Source: Ophiothrix spiculata
Taxonomy: Eukaryota; Echinodermata; Ophiuroidea; Amphilepidida; Ophiotrichidae
NCBI GenBank assembly: GCA_000969725.1
Contig: JXSR01S022529.1
DNA: 22,696 nucleotides
Direction: 5' to 3' (one strand)
The notes beneath the pieces were generated by a model. It saw only the letters and a list, made by a program, of their open reading frames with translations, did no database searches and was not told the DNA's origin. Below, piece after piece: positions 1 through 9,200 of the stretch; position 1 is the first letter of the stretch; each line of letters opens with the position of its first letter. Made by a program: the position numbers and the translations under genes.

Positions 1-34
1 CTATTTTGATTCTCTGGCTTGATGTCAAACATCC
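1..34 (+). repeat. Dispersed repeat, first partial copy
   Basis: These 34 bases are identical to positions 1065-1098 and include the words TTGATTCTCTGGC and GATGTCAAACATCC. Identity stops at base 34, so this is the end of a repeat copy truncated by the window edge. A third copy of the neighbouring part lies at 1742-1831. The family is not recognised. Confidence 0.75.
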
Positions 35-74
35 TATCTCCTGGTGGTTCCCTTGTGTTTGTATTATTGTACAG

Positions 75-117
75 ATACATGGGCAGTAACACTGACTACC
101 CCAAGGCCATATTGTAA
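75..117 (+). CDS. Very weak candidate terminal exon
   Basis: A pyrimidine-rich stretch ends in TTGTACAG at 74, a plausible splice acceptor. The frame beginning TAC at 76 reads YMGSNTDYPKAIL and then TAA at 115-117. There is no homology I recognise and no polyadenylation signal close downstream. The segment is only 13 codons, so chance is an adequate explanation. Confidence 0.1.
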
Positions 118-780
118 CATTAGATTGATAAAACCTGTTATACTATATGAATAGTACTAGTAGTGCAAAGAAAAAAGTCTTTATTTTCACTTTCCTGTGT
201 AAAGTGTGTCAAATCAAGGCAGCCTTCAAGCGGCATACAAGATTTACTTTGAAATTTTACACTCCCAAGTCTCTCTGTACAAAATGTACAATTATTTTGC
301 AAAGAATTCTTCACAATGGCAAATATTCTTAATTAAAAAAAATCAAACGAAGCAGGTATTTCTTGAGGAATGATTTCCTTTTATGTGCGGTACATTCAAA
401 GATTTGGTCATTGCATGGTCAAACAAATCTTGACCATGAAAGTCTGTTGTGATTTTCCTTATCTTTTTTTGGTCTGAATATACAGGGTGGCACTTACGTC
501 AACTGAATATTGAAGGGAAAAGTGTTGAAAAGTAATTGCATAATCGTTGAATTATACCGTATTTTTTAAAATTGTCAGTGATCTATAAGAGTTAGCATTT
601 GGCCTACTTATATTAATGGGTTGGCTCTAAAAATGTTGTAACTTGGAGAGCTCGAGAAATTGGGGATAGCACTCATACTTAATTTCTTTAAAAATGTGGA
701 ATAACCAATTCATTTTTGACTTGTTTTCTTGTAAATTATGTATCAGGGGAGAACCCTCATTCAAAGTAAAAACCATTTTT
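118..780. other. AT-rich stretch, nothing identified
   Basis: No gene, repeat or RNA could be supported here. An acceptor-like TGAATATACAG near 484 is followed by only six open codons. The short frame at 147-332 is lysine- and cysteine-rich with no motif, and looks like chance. Confidence 0.4.
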
Positions 781-794
781 TAATGAATACAGTC

Positions 795-911
795 ATGCAG
801 AAAGTGCTTGTATTTGAGTCAGAAGATGTATCTAGATCAATTACAAAAGTGGTTCTTGCAAAACACGCATTCTCTGTTCCAGCTAACCCACTACATACCC
901 ACAATTTGTAA
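795..911 (+). CDS. Candidate short exon or ORF, unknown
   Basis: An open frame of 38 codons starts at ATG 795 (MQKVLVFESEDVSRSITKVV...) and ends at TAA 909-911. The composition is protein-like, with many codons beginning in a purine. An acceptor-like TTTTTTAATGAATACAG ends at 792, just upstream. The opposite strand (761-946) is also open for 61 codons with an equally protein-like composition, so strand and reality are uncertain. No family recognised. Confidence 0.2.
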   Translation: MQKVLVFESEDVSRSITKVVLAKHAFSVPANPLHTHNL

Positions 912-1064
912 AACATTACAAATTTCATATTGTTTCCAGTATTCACATTGTCAGAAAATGTGAATATAGCAATTCAAATACCGTCTGATACCCTTGTAAC
1001 ATGGCTTCGTGCATTGTGCGAAGATCTTAAATAATCACCCTGTTTTGTCTGAGTGAACATTGTA

Positions 1065-1175
1065 CTATTTTGATTCTCTGGCTTGATGTCAAACATCCCA
1101 TGTGTCATATTTCACTGAGGGTTGCATGCCGACAGGTGCTCATTCAGGGCTAGCGGAGGTATGCTGCCTTGATTC
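1065..1175 (+). repeat. Dispersed repeat, second and fullest copy
   Basis: Bases 1065-1098 repeat bases 1-34 exactly. Bases 1087-1175 resemble 1742-1831 at roughly 85-90% by eye, sharing CATGTGTCATATTTCACTG and GCCGACAGGTGCTC. The three copies lie in the same orientation about 1.06 and 0.65 kb apart, which suggests local duplication or a repeat family dense at this locus. No terminal inverted repeats were seen. Confidence 0.75.
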
Positions 1176-1401
1176 CAACTAATGCCTTGGTCACATAACA
1201 ACTGACGACTGATTGATGTCAAAAAAAAATTGCAGGGAAGCGGTATTAAAGGCCAAAGCATTAGTACGAGGTCCCTGATTACTTGCATTGCTTTGTTGGT
1301 CATTGGTTAGATGCTGATAGTTGTGACAAAGACATTGTTAACCAGCAGTAGTCAACATCTACCAAGGGTAGACCTGGATCGCCCAGGCTCTCTCCAACCT
1401 T

Positions 1402-1434
1402 AAAAAAAAAAAAAAAAAAACTCCCTCCCTCCTC
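1402..1434. repeat. Poly-A run followed by CTCC repeats
   Basis: Nineteen consecutive A (1402-1420) are followed by CTCCCTCCCTCCTC. This low-complexity tract could be the tail of a retroposed sequence read on the plus strand, but I found no clear retroposon body before it. A minus-strand frame across it (1359-1544) gains a run of Phe only from this tract. Confidence 0.8.
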
Positions 1435-1661
1435 ACATTTTGAGAAACCTTCGGCAGGAAACAACTTACTTTTTTGTGTGGCCTAAGGCTCAATTCTTGC
1501 AGCATGCTTTCAGCGCCTTTCTCTGGCTGCTCAAAAACACCCAAGTCTCTGGATGGTCATCTTCTGGTCACTGCCCGATGTCATTTGGTCTCCACTTGGC
1601 GCGCTCTGAATATTAGCTCTGTATGATGGTGGTGTAAACATAAACCTCATCGCAAGATTAT
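1435..1661. other. Slightly GC-richer segment with ambiguous open frames
   Basis: Several frames on both strands stay open here. On the plus strand, one frame from about 1454 to a TGA near 1625 reads through an ATG (MLSAPFSGCSKTPKS...), and an acceptor-like CTCAATTCTTGCAG ends at 1502. The minus strand is open over 1359-1544. Because at least three frames look protein-like at once, higher GC is the simplest explanation. It lies between two copies of the dispersed repeat and may belong to it. Confidence 0.3.
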
Positions 1662-1741
1662 GTGAAGCTATGGGACCAGGGCATGACACTGCTTTGGTTC
1701 CCCTATTCCACAGACTACAGCACAGATTATTGTAATGTTGG

Positions 1742-1831
1742 TGTCAAATATCCCATGTGTCATATTTCACTGAGGGTTTGTTGCCGACAGGTGCTCTGTC
1801 AGGGCTGCATTGAATCCAACCAAGTATTGCT
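1742..1831 (+). repeat. Dispersed repeat, third copy
   Basis: This copy aligns to 1087-1175 with a few substitutions and small gaps. Shared words include TCCCATGTGTCATATTTCAC, GCCGACAGGTGCTC and TCAGGGCT. It lacks the first part seen in the other two copies (the TTGATTCTCTGGC portion). Confidence 0.7.
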
Positions 1832-1871
1832 TTATCTATATTCTGTGAAAATGTTGTCTTGAAAATGCTTG

Positions 1872-2140
1872 AGGGGCGCACCATTTGATTCTCAGGGGGG
1901 GATGGAATGTTTTTTGAAAACTTCTGCGGCGAAAAAAATAATCTTGACCCAAAGAGGAGTAAGAAAAAAAACTTTACCCAACTACTTCAACTTCAAGGTA
2001 AAGAAAAACATAAAAATGCAATAAAAAAATTGCCTCCGAAAAAAAAAAAAATCTTGCCGCCTTTGCCGGCTAAAAAACAAACTTGACTTGACCCCAACTT
2101 CTATGCCCCCCCCCCCCTGAAAATCAAATGGTGTGCCCCT
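1872..2140. mobile_element. Non-autonomous DNA transposon with 30-bp TIRs
   Basis: The left end (1872-1901, beginning AGGGGCGCACCATTTGATTC) and the right end (2111-2140) are reverse complements at 28 of 30 positions. Each inner edge runs into a homopolymer: G7 on the left and C13 on the right. The 269-bp interior is A-rich, with repeated AAAAATCTTG-type words and no reading frame, so any movement needed a transposase supplied elsewhere. I could not see a target-site duplication: flanks are ATGCTTG on the left and TACAACT on the right. Superfamily is therefore open. Confidence 0.85.
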
Positions 2141-2473
2141 TACAACTACAAAAGTTGTGAGCCCAAGTTGGTGGTCAGCTTCTGAATCTCACCCACCATA
2201 TTGCTTGAAAGTTGTGGAGAGGAGAGAAATCATTTTTTGATGTCAGTTTAAATTAATTTTAATTATTTATGGAAATCAGTGTTATTTATTGGCAGGAAAA
2301 TTAGAAAATGATGTGGCGGAAGTGTCGTTTACGCATTTGTTTCTGACACATTTTCCTGTAATAAATCTCATTACATCAAAGACTATAGAATTCAAAAAAA
2401 ATGTGTAATTAATTTTTAAAGCCTGGAGAAATGAAAATGGCAATATACTTGTGTTGTGCTATGTCTTTTTTAG

Positions 2474-2536
2474 TCCAACAGCTTCCGGAACCATGTTCAT
2501 GAGTTGAAGCTTGCTGTTAGGGATGATGATGAGTAA
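2474..2536 (+). CDS. Candidate exon with good splice sites
   Basis: A strong acceptor (ATGTCTTTTTTAG, ending 2473) is followed by an open frame reading SNSFRNHVHELKLAVRDDDE and then TAA at 2534-2536. The same bases give a consensus donor, GATGA|GTAAGA, with GT at 2533-2534. It could be a 59-base internal exon (2474-2532) or a terminal exon with an acidic tail. TAG lies in frame immediately upstream, as expected of an exon boundary. No homologue recognised and no phase-matched partner found. Confidence 0.3.
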   Translation, partial: SNSFRNHVHELKLAVRDDDE

Positions 2537-2743
2537 GATAAGTTCTATAAAAATATGACAAAAATACTATACAACAAAATCACATAAAAGAGTCAGTTTC
2601 AATTACAATTGGTAGAATATTGTCATTTATTTAATAATTTTGAACTTGGTTTGCCCATCCAAACAAATTGATGTAGTGTATTTAATGAGTTTATTTGGGG
2701 ACAATTTAAAGCAGCACTTTGTTACGATGTTTAAGAGAATAAT

Positions 2744-3374
2744 ATTGTCACTATTAGATGTGCAAACTCCATGGACCGTTATATCAGGGCCCTGTTTCTC
2801 TCGCGTTTCTCCTGAAGCCATTGCTATCACCATATTTGGTAGTCATTAAGGTGTCATTAAGATTACAAGGCGGGGTCTATGTCAATCAAATGTGCAACCA
2901 TGCGCAGAACATGTGCGCAGAACATTGCGCATAGGAATTCCAGTGCCGTGTGTATGACTTGAAATCTTTAAGTTTAATCAGCACAGGTTAGCCGAATTCA
3001 AATGGAAATTTCACTCTTTGTGTCGGTGAGCTTATAGTACCATCAGCCAAAAGTTGTTCAGAATTAGTGTATCTAATGCTGTATGGGTCTGGTTCTATTT
3101 ATTTTTCACTTTTATTGCACTGAAATTCAAGAGAATTCTCGGAAAATTTTTGTTGACAAAATCAGTTAAAATCGGGCATACTAATGAGCTTGTACGTGAT
3201 TGGTTGTGACGTCAAATTACAAATTTGCGCTGAAGCTTCATTTTTTCCGTTGGCAAGGTATACCAGATTCCTATCCCGAATTTATCTATTATCCCTGGTT
3301 ATATTATAACGGTCAACTCCATGGACCGTTATATTATAACTGTCCATGGAGTTTGCACATCTAATAGTGACAAT
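2744..3374. mobile_element. Non-autonomous DNA element with 40-bp TIRs
   Basis: Bases 2744-2783 (ATTGTCACTATTAGATGTGC...) and the reverse complement of 3335-3374 match at 39 of 40 positions, so the insertion or its homogenisation is recent. Near the right end the TIR core recurs: ACTCCATGGACCGTTATA at 3316-3333 faces the terminal copy, forming a near-perfect hairpin, and GTTATATTATAAC occurs twice (3298-3310, 3328-3340). The 631-bp body has no transposase frame. No clear target-site duplication was visible. Confidence 0.8.
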
Positions 3375-3420
3375 TTGGTATGTGAATTTGTGACAATTGA
3401 ATACAAAAAAGCAACACTGA

Positions 3421-3555
3421 AGTCCATGCTTTCCTACCAAAGCCAAAGGAAGTATATTGCCTGACAATGATGACTATAATTCCTATAAAAAATCAACATT
3501 TGACATTGTTCAGTATTTCCCAGAGGATGATTTAAGACCTTCCCACAATACATAG
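3421..3555 (+). CDS. Candidate exon or ORF fragment, unknown
   Basis: A stop-bounded frame of 44 codons lies between TGA 3418-3420 and TAG 3553-3555. It has protein-like composition, ending FDIVQYFPEDDLRPSHNT. A possible acceptor (CATGCTTTCCTACCAAAG) ends at 3442 inside it. It lies directly outside the right end of the 2744-3374 element. There is no start codon and no family recognised. Confidence 0.2.
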   Translation, partial: SPCFPTKAKGSILPDNDDYNSYKKSTFDIVQYFPEDDLRPSHNT

Positions 3556-4497
3556 TAACACCTCAGTGAGCATGAATGAACTAATGGAATGTTCAGCGAG
3601 GTCAAACTACTACTGGTGTGTATTTGTATGGGACAGATGTTAAATTTAATCAAAATGTATTATGGGTGTGAAAACTTCAAGCGACCAGAGATTTGTTTAC
3701 ATATTCAAAGAGCTTAAAGTATGACCCTTTTCAAGATAATTTTAATATACCCATTGCTTCACTAATAAATGTACTGTGACAGATTTAAATCATGCATATT
3801 GCCGTACATGTCAATGGGAAATTGATCCGACTGTTGGCTGTTTTGAGTTATTGATTTAAATTTAGAATGGAATTATGGGAAATACTTAAAACACAATCTG
3901 AGTACTTCCTTTTGCTGGGATAGGGCAGCATGCACTTGTATTGATGTTGCATTCCTGGATTCAATTTGGTATATGTATTTGGTGAGCTGTGCTTGGGCAA
4001 CATTTCTGAAATTGTCCCCAGTCCAACTACACAAAATAATATGTATTATGAATCCATGGATGATTGACTTTTTATTGTAAGGTCATTGAACCTTAAAAGA
4101 CAGTGCTAATATCAAATAATCTTGTGTTTTTCTTCAATTTCAAAGTTGCCATAATCCATAACTTTGAGACATGTGATAATGTTATGGTTTAGACAGCGGA
4201 AGAAAGTACAGTTTGATATTGAATAGAAAGCCCTGCAGTGTACATACGGTCATTTGGGTTGTATTGTATTGTTTCCATTTGAAAATCTAATGCCCGTGGA
4301 AAGAAAAATAGCTACATGGGTATTGAAATTGATTCATATTGTGAGAATTAGATTAACTTTGAATCAAAATTGTATAGTGATTAAGCCTAGGACTTTGAGA
4401 AGTCAAATGATATACAGGGTAGCAACCGTAGGATACATTTTATGTTATTGATATAGGTAAATAAACCTTTTTACAAAAACAGAAAATGCTCTGCTAA
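3556..4497. other. AT-rich stretch, nothing supported
   Basis: No repeat structure or convincing gene was seen. A 39-codon open stretch at about 3945-4064 (ending NNMYYESMDD, then TGA) is protein-like but has no credible acceptor. A frame at 4254-4451 has no recognisable motif. Confidence 0.4.
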
Positions 4498-4650
4498 ACT
4501 TATTTTGACCCCGGTGTTTGTGATCCCCAAGAATTGGCCCTAGACTATGGACCAGGCTTGGCTGATGAACAACTTGGGCATTATTTTAACACTGAAGTCT
4601 GTATGACTTACATGGCGTATATACAACTTTTTGTTCTTATGGAGCACTAA
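4498..4650 (+). CDS. Candidate coding fragment, 50 codons, unknown
   Basis: A frame bounded by TAA (4495-4497) and TAA (4648-4650) encodes a balanced, acidic segment that includes DPQELALDYGPGLADEQLGH, then a hydrophobic end with YMAYIQLFVLM. Composition is much less Lys/Phe/Asn-rich than typical chance frames in this DNA, and most codons start with G, A or C. There is no convincing acceptor upstream and no ATG until late in the frame. If real, it is an exon fragment or decayed coding sequence. I cannot name a family. Confidence 0.25.
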   Translation, partial: TYFDPGVCDPQELALDYGPGLADEQLGHYFNTEVCMTYMAYIQLFVLMEH

Positions 4651-4805
4651 TTTTTTTATACTATGGTCCATAATTTGAAAGGCACAGTTTGTTCAGAATA
4701 ATCCAATGAAATTTGCATTATCGTTGAAATTACCCTGGAGGTAGCAGGGCCGATAAAACAGACACCTACACAAAATGATAGAATTAAAATTTGAACTCTT
4801 GCTGC

Positions 4806-4882
4806 ATGCTAAAAATGGTAATGATGATCATTGAATTATTTCGATACTATCCGCCGTTTCATCCATATCACGTTACTGAGAG
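4806..4882 (+). CDS. Candidate first exon ending at a good donor
   Basis: From ATG 4806 the frame reads MLKMVMMIIELFRYYPPFHP and on to GAGAG|GTAAAG, a good donor consensus with GT at 4883-4884. The 77 bases end two bases into a codon. A stop (TAA) follows immediately if it is not spliced. I found no phase-compatible downstream exon with confidence. Confidence 0.15.
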
Positions 4883-5138
4883 GTAAAGTAAATTATTTGT
4901 TTCCCTACGAATAGCCATCAAAATATTTGCAATATATTGTCCACTCATTTTGGCATATTTAACTTATCAATAAACTAGATAAAAGTTTAGTTGATCAATC
5001 CCATCTTTTTTCTGAGTGAGACGCTCCCTGTAAAATATTTAGTATATTGATCAATCTCTTGAATTAAGTTATTTCAGGTTCAAAAGATGGTCTACATATT
5101 TGGTCTAATCTGTGACTAGTCGGGTATAATGAGATGAT

Positions 5139-5179
5139 GACTTAATTGTCTAAAAAATTGACTTAATTGTCTAAAAATT
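5139..5179 (+). repeat. Two-copy tandem duplication, 20-21 bp unit
   Basis: GACTTAATTGTCTAAAAAATT at 5139-5159 is followed directly by a copy with one A fewer at 5160-5179. This is a small local duplication, probably from replication slippage. Confidence 0.9.
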
Positions 5180-6900
5180 AAGCCAATGGTCAGACACATC
5201 CTTGGACACATGTAGGTTCTTGTCTTGGGCATAATTTCATACCAGCCATCTATGCAATGGGGTAAAGTGTTGTCTTAGACTATCATACCTGCAATTAACC
5301 TCCGGCTTTCCCGAAGCAAGATGTTCATTGGAGCCAAATATGGCTCCAGAAAACCTGATTATCCTTTTGCAGTTTGGTGTCAAAGTAGTAAATTGGCGAC
5401 AGACACTACGCAAACAGACAATTTTGGTAGATGGGCGGCATGTTTGCATTTTTATTACACTCATAGTACATTTTATGCAGCTTGCCAGGCAGGTATATAT
5501 TGATCAGAGAATTTTATCAGAAAAGAATTAATGTTATCAAGTTGATAATATCTGCATATTCAATATTGTTTAAAAAAATCGAAGTTATAATTTACTTGTT
5601 TTGTGGGTATGATACTTAAAGGGGCATTGGACAAGTTCAGCATCATCCCCAAACTTTTCCCCAAGCATTTTGAGATTTTTTGCATCATTTGAAGTATTAA
5701 TAAGCAGTGATAATAACAGCATGTAAAGTTTCATTGTCAAATTTAAACCCTGTAAATCAAAATATTTAGATATTCTTTTATTTTTAATTATCGTTATCGA
5801 CAACAATAAATACTGCCCCTGTACGGTAGTTTAGTTTTTAAAATTGGCCTTTTTAGGAGATCTAATACAAACTCCAATTTCTTTGATTTATCAGCAATCT
5901 ATGATGTGAAAGGAATGTTTTACAAACAAATCTTTGGCCCTATATAGCATCAATAAGTACGTTTAGAGAATAGCCTCATGCCAAGATCAACAAACAAATA
6001 AAATTCAAATTTTTGACGCTTCTTTAAAAGGTTTGATCAAAATTTTCCCTTTTAATATGTTAAGCTTTTTTGATTTTTGCCTGTTTATTAATTTCCGAAA
6101 CATTTGCATCTTTCAAAGTTTAATTAGTGATTTTTTAAACAATTAATTATAAGTTAACAGTACCAGATTTTGATATGTGGACTTCAACTCTGTTTGTTTT
6201 CATCAAACCATGATGATTTATTTATTTGTCATTATTGAAGTATGTTTTTATGAACCTTTTCTATATGTTTTATCTGATTTATAAATAACAATATTATATA
6301 ATCGCTGCAAGTCATTGCTGGCAATAAACAAGCTGTATTTGGGCAAAGGAAAATGTGAGATCATTATAAAGATATTCTTGACATTTGTGTCTTATCAATA
6401 TTATTGACAAGTTGTTAGGTCTTTCCCGAAAATACTTTTTATTAGGATGAGTCAGTACATTGTTATCAATCAATGAAGCCTGTTGATTTCTGCCTGGTCA
6501 ATAAATATGATAAAATAATGCAAGTATCTTTTGTGTCAGCTATTGAACTCTAGATTCTTGTTTTGAAATGCCCATACTGGACCAGACTATGTACTTTTGA
6601 TTCATTTACAATACAAACTTTGTTACCTTTTCATCTGATTTCAGTCTTTTCTTTTATTATACCTCAGTTTTTCCTTGTTAAATAAGCCTAATTCATTCAA
6701 GCTCTTGGTGCAAATTTTGTCAGTTTATAGGTTTTTTTCTTGAAGTCTTGAAGGTCAAGTTTCAGGTCTACATTTTAAAACAATTTGAATCTTAATCAGT
6801 ATGTTTATGACCTGAGACCCTTTCTACTAATATATAACCCTAACCCCACTGAATCTCACAATATTCCACAACTTTATGAAATCCAAGTCCCAATACATCG
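5180..6900. other. AT-rich stretch without supported genes
   Basis: No gene or element boundary could be supported. A 7-bp hairpin, TGGAGCC/GGCTCCA, lies at 5327-5346 inside overlapping short frames (5321-5531). A weak inverted pair, AAGGGGCA near 5619 and TGCCCC near 5813, could be the ends of a ~210-bp element, but the match is only about a dozen bases. The rest is A/T-rich with scattered AATAAA words and no usable frame. Confidence 0.4.
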
Positions 6901-6940
6901 TAGACTGGAGTTAGCTATATGATCAATAACGAAATTGCTG

Positions 6941-7015
6941 GCAGCGCCTGCTCAGTGGCTTAACATAGTGATAATTGGATCAGTTTGCAAGAGGTCCCTG
7001 GTTCGAATCCAGGTG
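6941..7015 (+). repeat. tRNA-like (SINE head) sequence
   Basis: A perfect RNA polymerase III B box, GGTTCGAATCC (7000-7010), sits in a 5-bp T-stem (CCTGG...CCAGG). An A-box-like TGCTCAGTGG lies about 50 bases upstream (6949-6958). The acceptor arms do not pair and the D stem is broken, so this is not a working tRNA. It resembles the tRNA-derived head of a SINE or an old tRNA pseudogene. A related, more diverged copy lies at 8860-8925. Confidence 0.5.
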
Positions 7016-7019
7016 AAAA

Positions 7020-7940
7020 TCCACCATTTTTGACTTGTAGATTTCGGAAGAGAAATCCGAGATAGTTATTAAATGAAGAAGTGGTCAAAAGTGTTAAGGT
7101 TAATCAGATATCCAAAACCATGATAGTTGTTGCCAGCTGAGTCAGGCTACGTCATCTTAGATAGTACCTTTAAAACAAGCTTTTAAAAAGGCATTAGCCA
7201 GTAAAGTGAGCCATATAGTTTTTTGATACATCAGACAAAGCTTGAACTGTAGGCCTATGCAGTATTTTTTCGCTTTTTCCAAATCTCCATTAGGCATGAG
7301 GGCATCTGTCACTTTGCGACTATATGGATTAAATGGCTTGACTATCACTCAGCGGTAGGTCGATCTGAATTAGGCCTACTTCATTCCAACAAGTACTTAT
7401 GATCATTGATAACAGGTAAAATTAGTCTGTATGGTTCACATGATAACAATAATAAATCATAACTGACACAAAGTTTTAATGTAGACCCACTTCTATAAAT
7501 TAGACAAAAATTCAATCAGATAATTCAAAAAGAAACTGACAGAATTTGGGATCCCTCTTGACATTTTACATTAAAAAACTTTTAATCTGAACATTAACAA
7601 AATTTATGATTAAAAATTGATGAAGTGGAAGACAAATCTAATTTGTTGGAGTGCAAATGAGAGAATGGATGGTTAGCCATGGATCAGAAGAATACCAGGG
7701 TATATTTGCCCATAAAAGATTTCTTCCACATAATGTGAGGAAAAGGATATCGGCCTTGTAGTTGTAAACCTATGATGATATATTGATAAGGAGGTATCAT
7801 AGTGCAGGCCTATTTATGCAACTCCAGTGACTTTTTCTTATGTTTTCTGCAATGTGTAGGTCCTATATTTATTTGTGGGTCTATGGTGCAAGGAGGTGCA
7901 GTAAGACCAGAAATACTTGAGGATAAGGCTAAAAAAATTG
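7020..7940. other. Stretch with short frames only
   Basis: Nothing firmly supported. Overlapping plus-strand frames at about 7645-7770 look protein-like in two registers at once (one starts MREWMVSHGSEEYQG), so neither is convincing. TAGGCCTA words occur near 7250, 7371 and 7806. Confidence 0.4.
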
Positions 7941-7943
7941 ATG

Positions 7944-8105
7944 TGTTGCCCTCAGCAGAATTTTGCTCAGATTTTTTTTTTTTTGAAAGTAGTGAAAAAT
8001 GCACCCTAATTTGGCACTTTAGGTGCTTTTAAAAAATATTATTAAATAAAAAATCTCTGACCGACCGCTCACTCAATTTGTCAAAAATTCCACTTGAGGG
8101 CAACA
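7944..8105. mobile_element. Small inverted-repeat element, possible MITE
   Basis: TGTTGCCCTCAGCAGAATTTT (7944-7964) pairs with the reverse complement of 8084-8105 at about 18 of 22 positions, including an uninterrupted 11-bp TGTTGCCCTCA end. The 162-bp interval contains T13 (7972-7984) and GACCGACCGCTCACTCAA near its right end. There is no coding frame of its own and no clear target-site duplication. Confidence 0.45.
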
Positions 8106-8840
8106 GAACATTTTTTTTGGCCTGACACAGGAGCTATTATTAAAAAAGAGCTGTTAAAATGTACTACCTGAAAGCTACTGTTTTAGAACTTGCATTTTTA
8201 GAAATCTGTTTGCTGTGGTGTTATCAACCCTTATTTTTTCACAAGCTATCAAATGATGTTAGTATAGTCACAGTTGTGGTCAGCCCAGCATTGGTCATCA
8301 TCATTAAACTGTGTTTATTTTTCTTGGTAGCTTATTATGATTTCGCCATGATATAAAATCCAGCAACAGATTTCACATTGGACTTTAACCAGAGCATGTA
8401 GAGCTAGGAGTTATTTTGATAAACCTTGCTATTAAAATGCCCTGAAAGCCATCATTTTTTGGATTGCAACCACATCTGGTACTTAAGATATAGTATCTCA
8501 ATGAATTTGAAGTCATGTACTGAATCTTTTGCACTTTCCAGTCTTTTATCAAGACGTTTGATTTTACATAAATTTTGTTTTGGTTATACTGCCCACTACA
8601 TGATAGCCTTTTGCTTCGCTCATCCTCATGCTTCACTTCACTCAGGCGCTTGCTAACTCGTGCATCGGTCGCTCGTTTTGCACCTCCGGTGCTCATTTTG
8701 AGTTTGGCACTTTGAAATGTCTTTGACAAAGTCTACACATAACCCTTTACCCTTCTTTATCCAATAAAATTCCAACAAGAGAAAATTAAAAAATGCCCCA
8801 AGTACATCATAGATGGTGATATAATGAGAAAAAAATTGCT
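8106..8840. other. Stretch with a longest-frame shadow and a CpG-richer patch
   Basis: A minus-strand frame of 114 codons (8385-8729) spans this area but opens with a non-ATG codon, is Lys/Ser/Arg-rich and shows no domain. A plus-strand frame (8426-8656) overlaps it. The patch at 8605-8695 is richer in CpG, with repeated CGCT/TCGCTC words, and probably keeps both frames open. I do not call a gene. Confidence 0.35.
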
Positions 8841-8845
8841 GCTTG

Positions 8846-8871
8846 GGCAAGCCATACTTTGGTAGCTTGCC
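8846..8871. other. Short perfect hairpin
   Basis: GGCAAGC (8846-8852) and GCTTGCC (8865-8871) form a 7-bp perfect stem with a 12-nt loop, just 5' of the second tRNA-like sequence. It may be part of that repeat or chance. Confidence 0.5.
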
Positions 8872-8925
8872 ATAGATGGACATTGGATCGGGATATAAGA
8901 AGGCAAGGGTTTGAATCCCAGAGGT
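8860..8925 (+). repeat. Second tRNA-like (SINE head) sequence, diverged
   Basis: A B-box-like GGTTTGAATCC lies at 8908-8918, preceded by GACATTGGATCGG. Aligned to 6971-7010 it shares the order ATTGGATC - AAG.GG - GGTT.GAATCC, so the two are probably copies of one tRNA-derived family. The T-stem is weak here and the A box is uncertain. Confidence 0.35.
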
Positions 8926-9200
8926 ATCTTAGAATTTTGAATGACATAAATATTTAGTAATGCAGATTTGTATAGTTTTTTGAAAGCTTGGGAGTTACAG
9001 TAAAAACTATGTGTGCAAATTTTCAGTGTTCTACATTTTATCTAGTTTTTCCATGTTGCATTTCTTGGTGATTTTGTATTGTTTTGTTTTTATTTAAAAA
9101 TATATGTTAAACAATTGAATTTTGTTCACTCATTTTTGTTATGGTAGGCCTATATTTTCCACATACCAGATATATATTTTGGTGAAACAACAGCTTTCAG

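Noticed and set aside
1359..1544. Minus-strand frame containing poly-Phe
   Set aside because: The Phe run is the reverse of the A19 tract at 1402-1420, and other frames are open in the same place.
3945..4064. 39-codon plus-strand stretch ending NNMYYESMDD
   Set aside because: No ATG, no credible acceptor and length expected by chance.
5619..5820. Possible element with AGGGGCA ends
   Set aside because: Only about a dozen bases match between the two ends and no target duplication is visible.
6835..6845. Telomere-like ACCCTAACCCC word (also CCTAACCCTAGG near 22485)
   Set aside because: Fewer than two full repeat units at each site; not an interstitial telomere.
6941..7015. A functional tRNA gene
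   Set aside because: B box and T-stem are good, but the acceptor arms do not pair and the D stem is broken; tRNA-like repeat is the safer call.
7645..7770. Protein-like short ORF beginning MREWMVSHGSEEYQG
   Set aside because: A second register over the same bases looks equally protein-like, showing how easily composition misleads here.
8385..8729. Longest minus-strand frame (114 codons)
   Set aside because: Opens with a non-ATG codon, is Lys/Ser/Arg-rich with no domain, and stays open through a CpG-richer low-complexity patch where the plus strand is open too.
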